Below, one piece after another: positions 4,743-6,041 of a stretch of 6,041 nucleotides of DNA. This DNA is from Pseudarthrobacter sp. GTDB taxonomy: Bacteria > Actinomycetota > Actinomycetes > Actinomycetales > Micrococcaceae. Position 1 is the stretch's first letter; each line of letters starts with the position of its first letter. Under the pieces are notes generated by a model. The model was not told the DNA's origin. It made no database searches and was given only the letters and a program-made list of their open reading frames with translations. The position numbers were made by a program, and so were the translations under genes. The DNA lies in assembly GCA_013362385.1 (NCBI GenBank), contig JABFWC010000286.1, positions 1 to 6,041 on the forward strand. Reading direction: 5' to 3'.

Positions 4743-6034
4743 CGCTGACTCTCCTTGGGGTTGTTGGCGGCCGCCGTTGGGGTGTCGGCCGGGGTCCTTG
4801 GCTTGTTGGCGGCGGCGTCTGCCTCCGCCTTGGCTTTTGCTTTGGCCTTGGCGCGGGCACGTGCCATGGCTTTTTTCTTGGCGAAGCGGACGGCCTGGCC
4901 TGCTTCCTCAACCTCGACGGCGTTCTGGTGGCTCACCTCGGACTTGCGTGAGTAGAAGAACATGAAGAGCACGGCCCCGCTGCCGGCGACCGCGGCGATG
5001 AGCACGCCCACGACGCCGGTCTTCACCAGCAGCGCGGTCAGGGCGCCGACGACGGCGGCGGCCGGCAGGGTGAACAGCCAGCCCAGCGCGATCTTGCCCA
5101 CCATGCCCCAGCGGACAGTGGTGCCGCGGCGGCCCATGCCCGATCCGATGACGGAGCCCGAGGCCACCTGCGTGGTGGACAGCGCGAATCCGAGGTGTGA
5201 GGACGCAAGGATAGCGGACGCGGTACTGGTTTCGGCCGCGAAGCCCTGTGCGGGCTTGACCTCGGTCAGGCCCGAACCCATGGTCCGGATGATGCGCCAG
5301 CCGCCGGCGTAGGTGCCGATGGCGATGGCCAGCGCGCAGGCGGCGATGACCCACAGCTGGGGGCCGGAGCCGGGGGCCTGGCTGCCGGCGGCGATCAGGA
5401 CCAGCGTGATGATGCCCATGGTCTTCTGGGCGTCATTGGTTCCGTGCGCGAGGGCCACAAGGCTGGAGGTGAAAACCTGTCCGGTGCGGAAGCCGCCGCG
5501 CTTTTGGGTGAGCTTGCTGCCCGTCTCGGGATCGTGGCGGGCCGTGAGGGCGTACGCCAGGCGCGTGCAGACGTAGGCGGCAAGGCCCGCGATGACCGGG
5601 GCGAAGACGGCGGGAAGGATGACCTTCTGCAGCAGGCTTTCCAGGTTGACGGAGTCGAACCCGGCACCCACCACTGCGGCCCCGATCAACCCGCCGAAGA
5701 GGGCGTGGGATGAGCTGGAGGGCAGGCCCTTGAGCCACGTGATCATGTTCCACAGGACGGCGCCCATCAGGCCGGCAAAGATGATCTCCGGGGTGATGTG
5801 CACCCCGCCGGAACCTTCACGGATGATCCCGCCGGACACCGTCTTGGCCACCTCGGTGGACAGGAAGGCTCCCACCAGGTTCAGGACGGCGGCCAGGGCC
5901 ACAGCCGTCTTGGGCTTGATCGCACCCGTGGCGATGGGCGTGGCCATGGCGTTGGCGGTGTCGTGGAAGCCGTTCGTGAAGTCGAAAAATAGTGCCAGTG
6001 CGATGACCAGCGCCACCATGAAGGTGATATCCAC
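4739..6034 (-). CDS. pit: PiT family inorganic phosphate transporter
   Basis: A low-affinity phosphate transporter (PHO4/PiT family) expected to bring in phosphate, usually as a metal-phosphate complex, driven by protons. The two inverted family repeats are visible: FDFTNGFHDTANAMA (residues 18-31) with GLPSSSSHALFGG (103-115), and VALAHGTNDAQKTMG (193-207) with ALSTTQVASGSVIGSGMGRR (284-303). About ten hydrophobic segments are spread over 1-360. A cytoplasm-like loop (166-185, DPETGSKLTQKRG) splits the halves. The last 70 residues form a charged tail including an alternating Ala/Lys/Arg stretch (386-404). The 431-aa length is normal for the bacterial family. The start is taken as GTG 6034 because hydrophobic segment 1 begins at once, as in relatives. 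However, the frame is still open to the window edge 7 nt away, so a slightly longer N-terminus is possible. The gene overlaps the small membrane gene by 4 bp. Confidence 0.95.
   Translation of the reverse strand: MDITFMVALVIALALFFDFTNGFHDTANAMATPIATGAIKPKTAVALAAVLNLVGAFLSTEVAKTVSGGIIREGSGGVHITPEIIFAGLMGAVLWNMITWLKGLPSSSSHALFGGLIGAAVVGAGFDSVNLESLLQKVILPAVFAPVIAGLAAYVCTRLAYALTARHDPETGSKLTQKRGGFRTGQVFTSSLVALAHGTNDAQKTMGIITLVLIAAGSQAPGSGPQLWVIAACALAIAIGTYAGGWRIIRTMGSGLTEVKPAQGFAAETSTASAILASSHLGFALSTTQVASGSVIGSGMGRRGTTVRWGMVGKIALGWLFTLPAAAVVGALTALLVKTGVVGVLIAAVAGSGAVLFMFFYSRKSEVSHQNAVEVEEAGQAVRFAKKKAMARARAKAKAKAKAEADAAANKPRTPADTPTAAANNPKESQR
4751..4756 (-). promoter_or_regulatory. Shine-Dalgarno of the small membrane protein gene
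   Basis: AAGGAG on the minus strand, 8 nt before ATG 4742, inside the last codons of the transporter gene. It fixes the start of the 73-aa protein and shows that the organism uses classical ribosome sites inside operons, in contrast to the apparently leaderless first genes. Confidence 0.8.
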
Positions 6035-6041
6035 CTGTTGC

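Noticed and set aside
4135..4911. A 258-codon minus-strand frame crossing three genes
   Set aside because: It runs out of frame through the DHFR-family, small membrane and transporter genes. Its product is a low-complexity Arg/Pro/Ser mix typical of a shifted high-GC frame.
1..6041. A defence system, mobile element, CRISPR array or biosynthetic cluster
   Set aside because: No transposase, integrase, direct-repeat array, tRNA-linked attachment site or cluster-type gene is visible. All genes are of usual chromosomal kinds with uniform base composition.

Overview
The window is about two-thirds G+C and densely packed with genes. It looks like the chromosome of a high-GC actinobacterium, most likely Micrococcaceae (Arthrobacter/Pseudarthrobacter-like). 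The signs are third-codon-position G/C, a DNA polymerase I of actinobacterial type (Tyr in the O-helix, decayed proofreading site), an Eis-like acetyltransferase, and start codons sitting directly behind TAnnnT -10 boxes, as in leaderless actinobacterial genes. This genus assignment is inference from recognised protein character; no search was run.

Layout, left to right. (1) 1-405, minus: N-terminal part of an Eis-like GNAT acetyltransferase running off the left edge. Its frame has an in-frame TAG between a promoter-proximal ATG (450) and the GTG at 405. (2) 522-3353, minus: polA, DNA polymerase I, 943 aa from the preferred GTG start. (3) 3373-3834, plus: a PaaI-type hotdog thioesterase, divergent from polA with only 19 bp between the two start codons. 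(4) 3866-4426, minus: a dihydrofolate reductase/RibD-C family protein, convergent with the thioesterase across a hairpin. (5) 4521-4742 and 4739-6034, minus: a two-gene operon of a PiT phosphate transporter followed, with a 4-bp ATGA overlap, by a 73-aa two-helix membrane protein.

The operon pair probably acts together in the membrane in low-affinity phosphate uptake. The other genes look like independent housekeeping or accessory genes with their own promoters. The most notable regulatory pattern is that three minus-strand genes (GNAT, polA, DHFR-family) carry the same CTAGGCT -10 element 6-7 nt before the start codon, with a -35-like hexamer 17 nt further upstream. This points to leaderless transcripts. 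The small membrane protein, in contrast, has a clear AAGGAG Shine-Dalgarno.

There is no gene-free stretch over 300 bp. I saw no RNA gene, mobile element, CRISPR array or evident novel multi-gene system. This is mostly an ordinary chromosomal region with a few second-look details.
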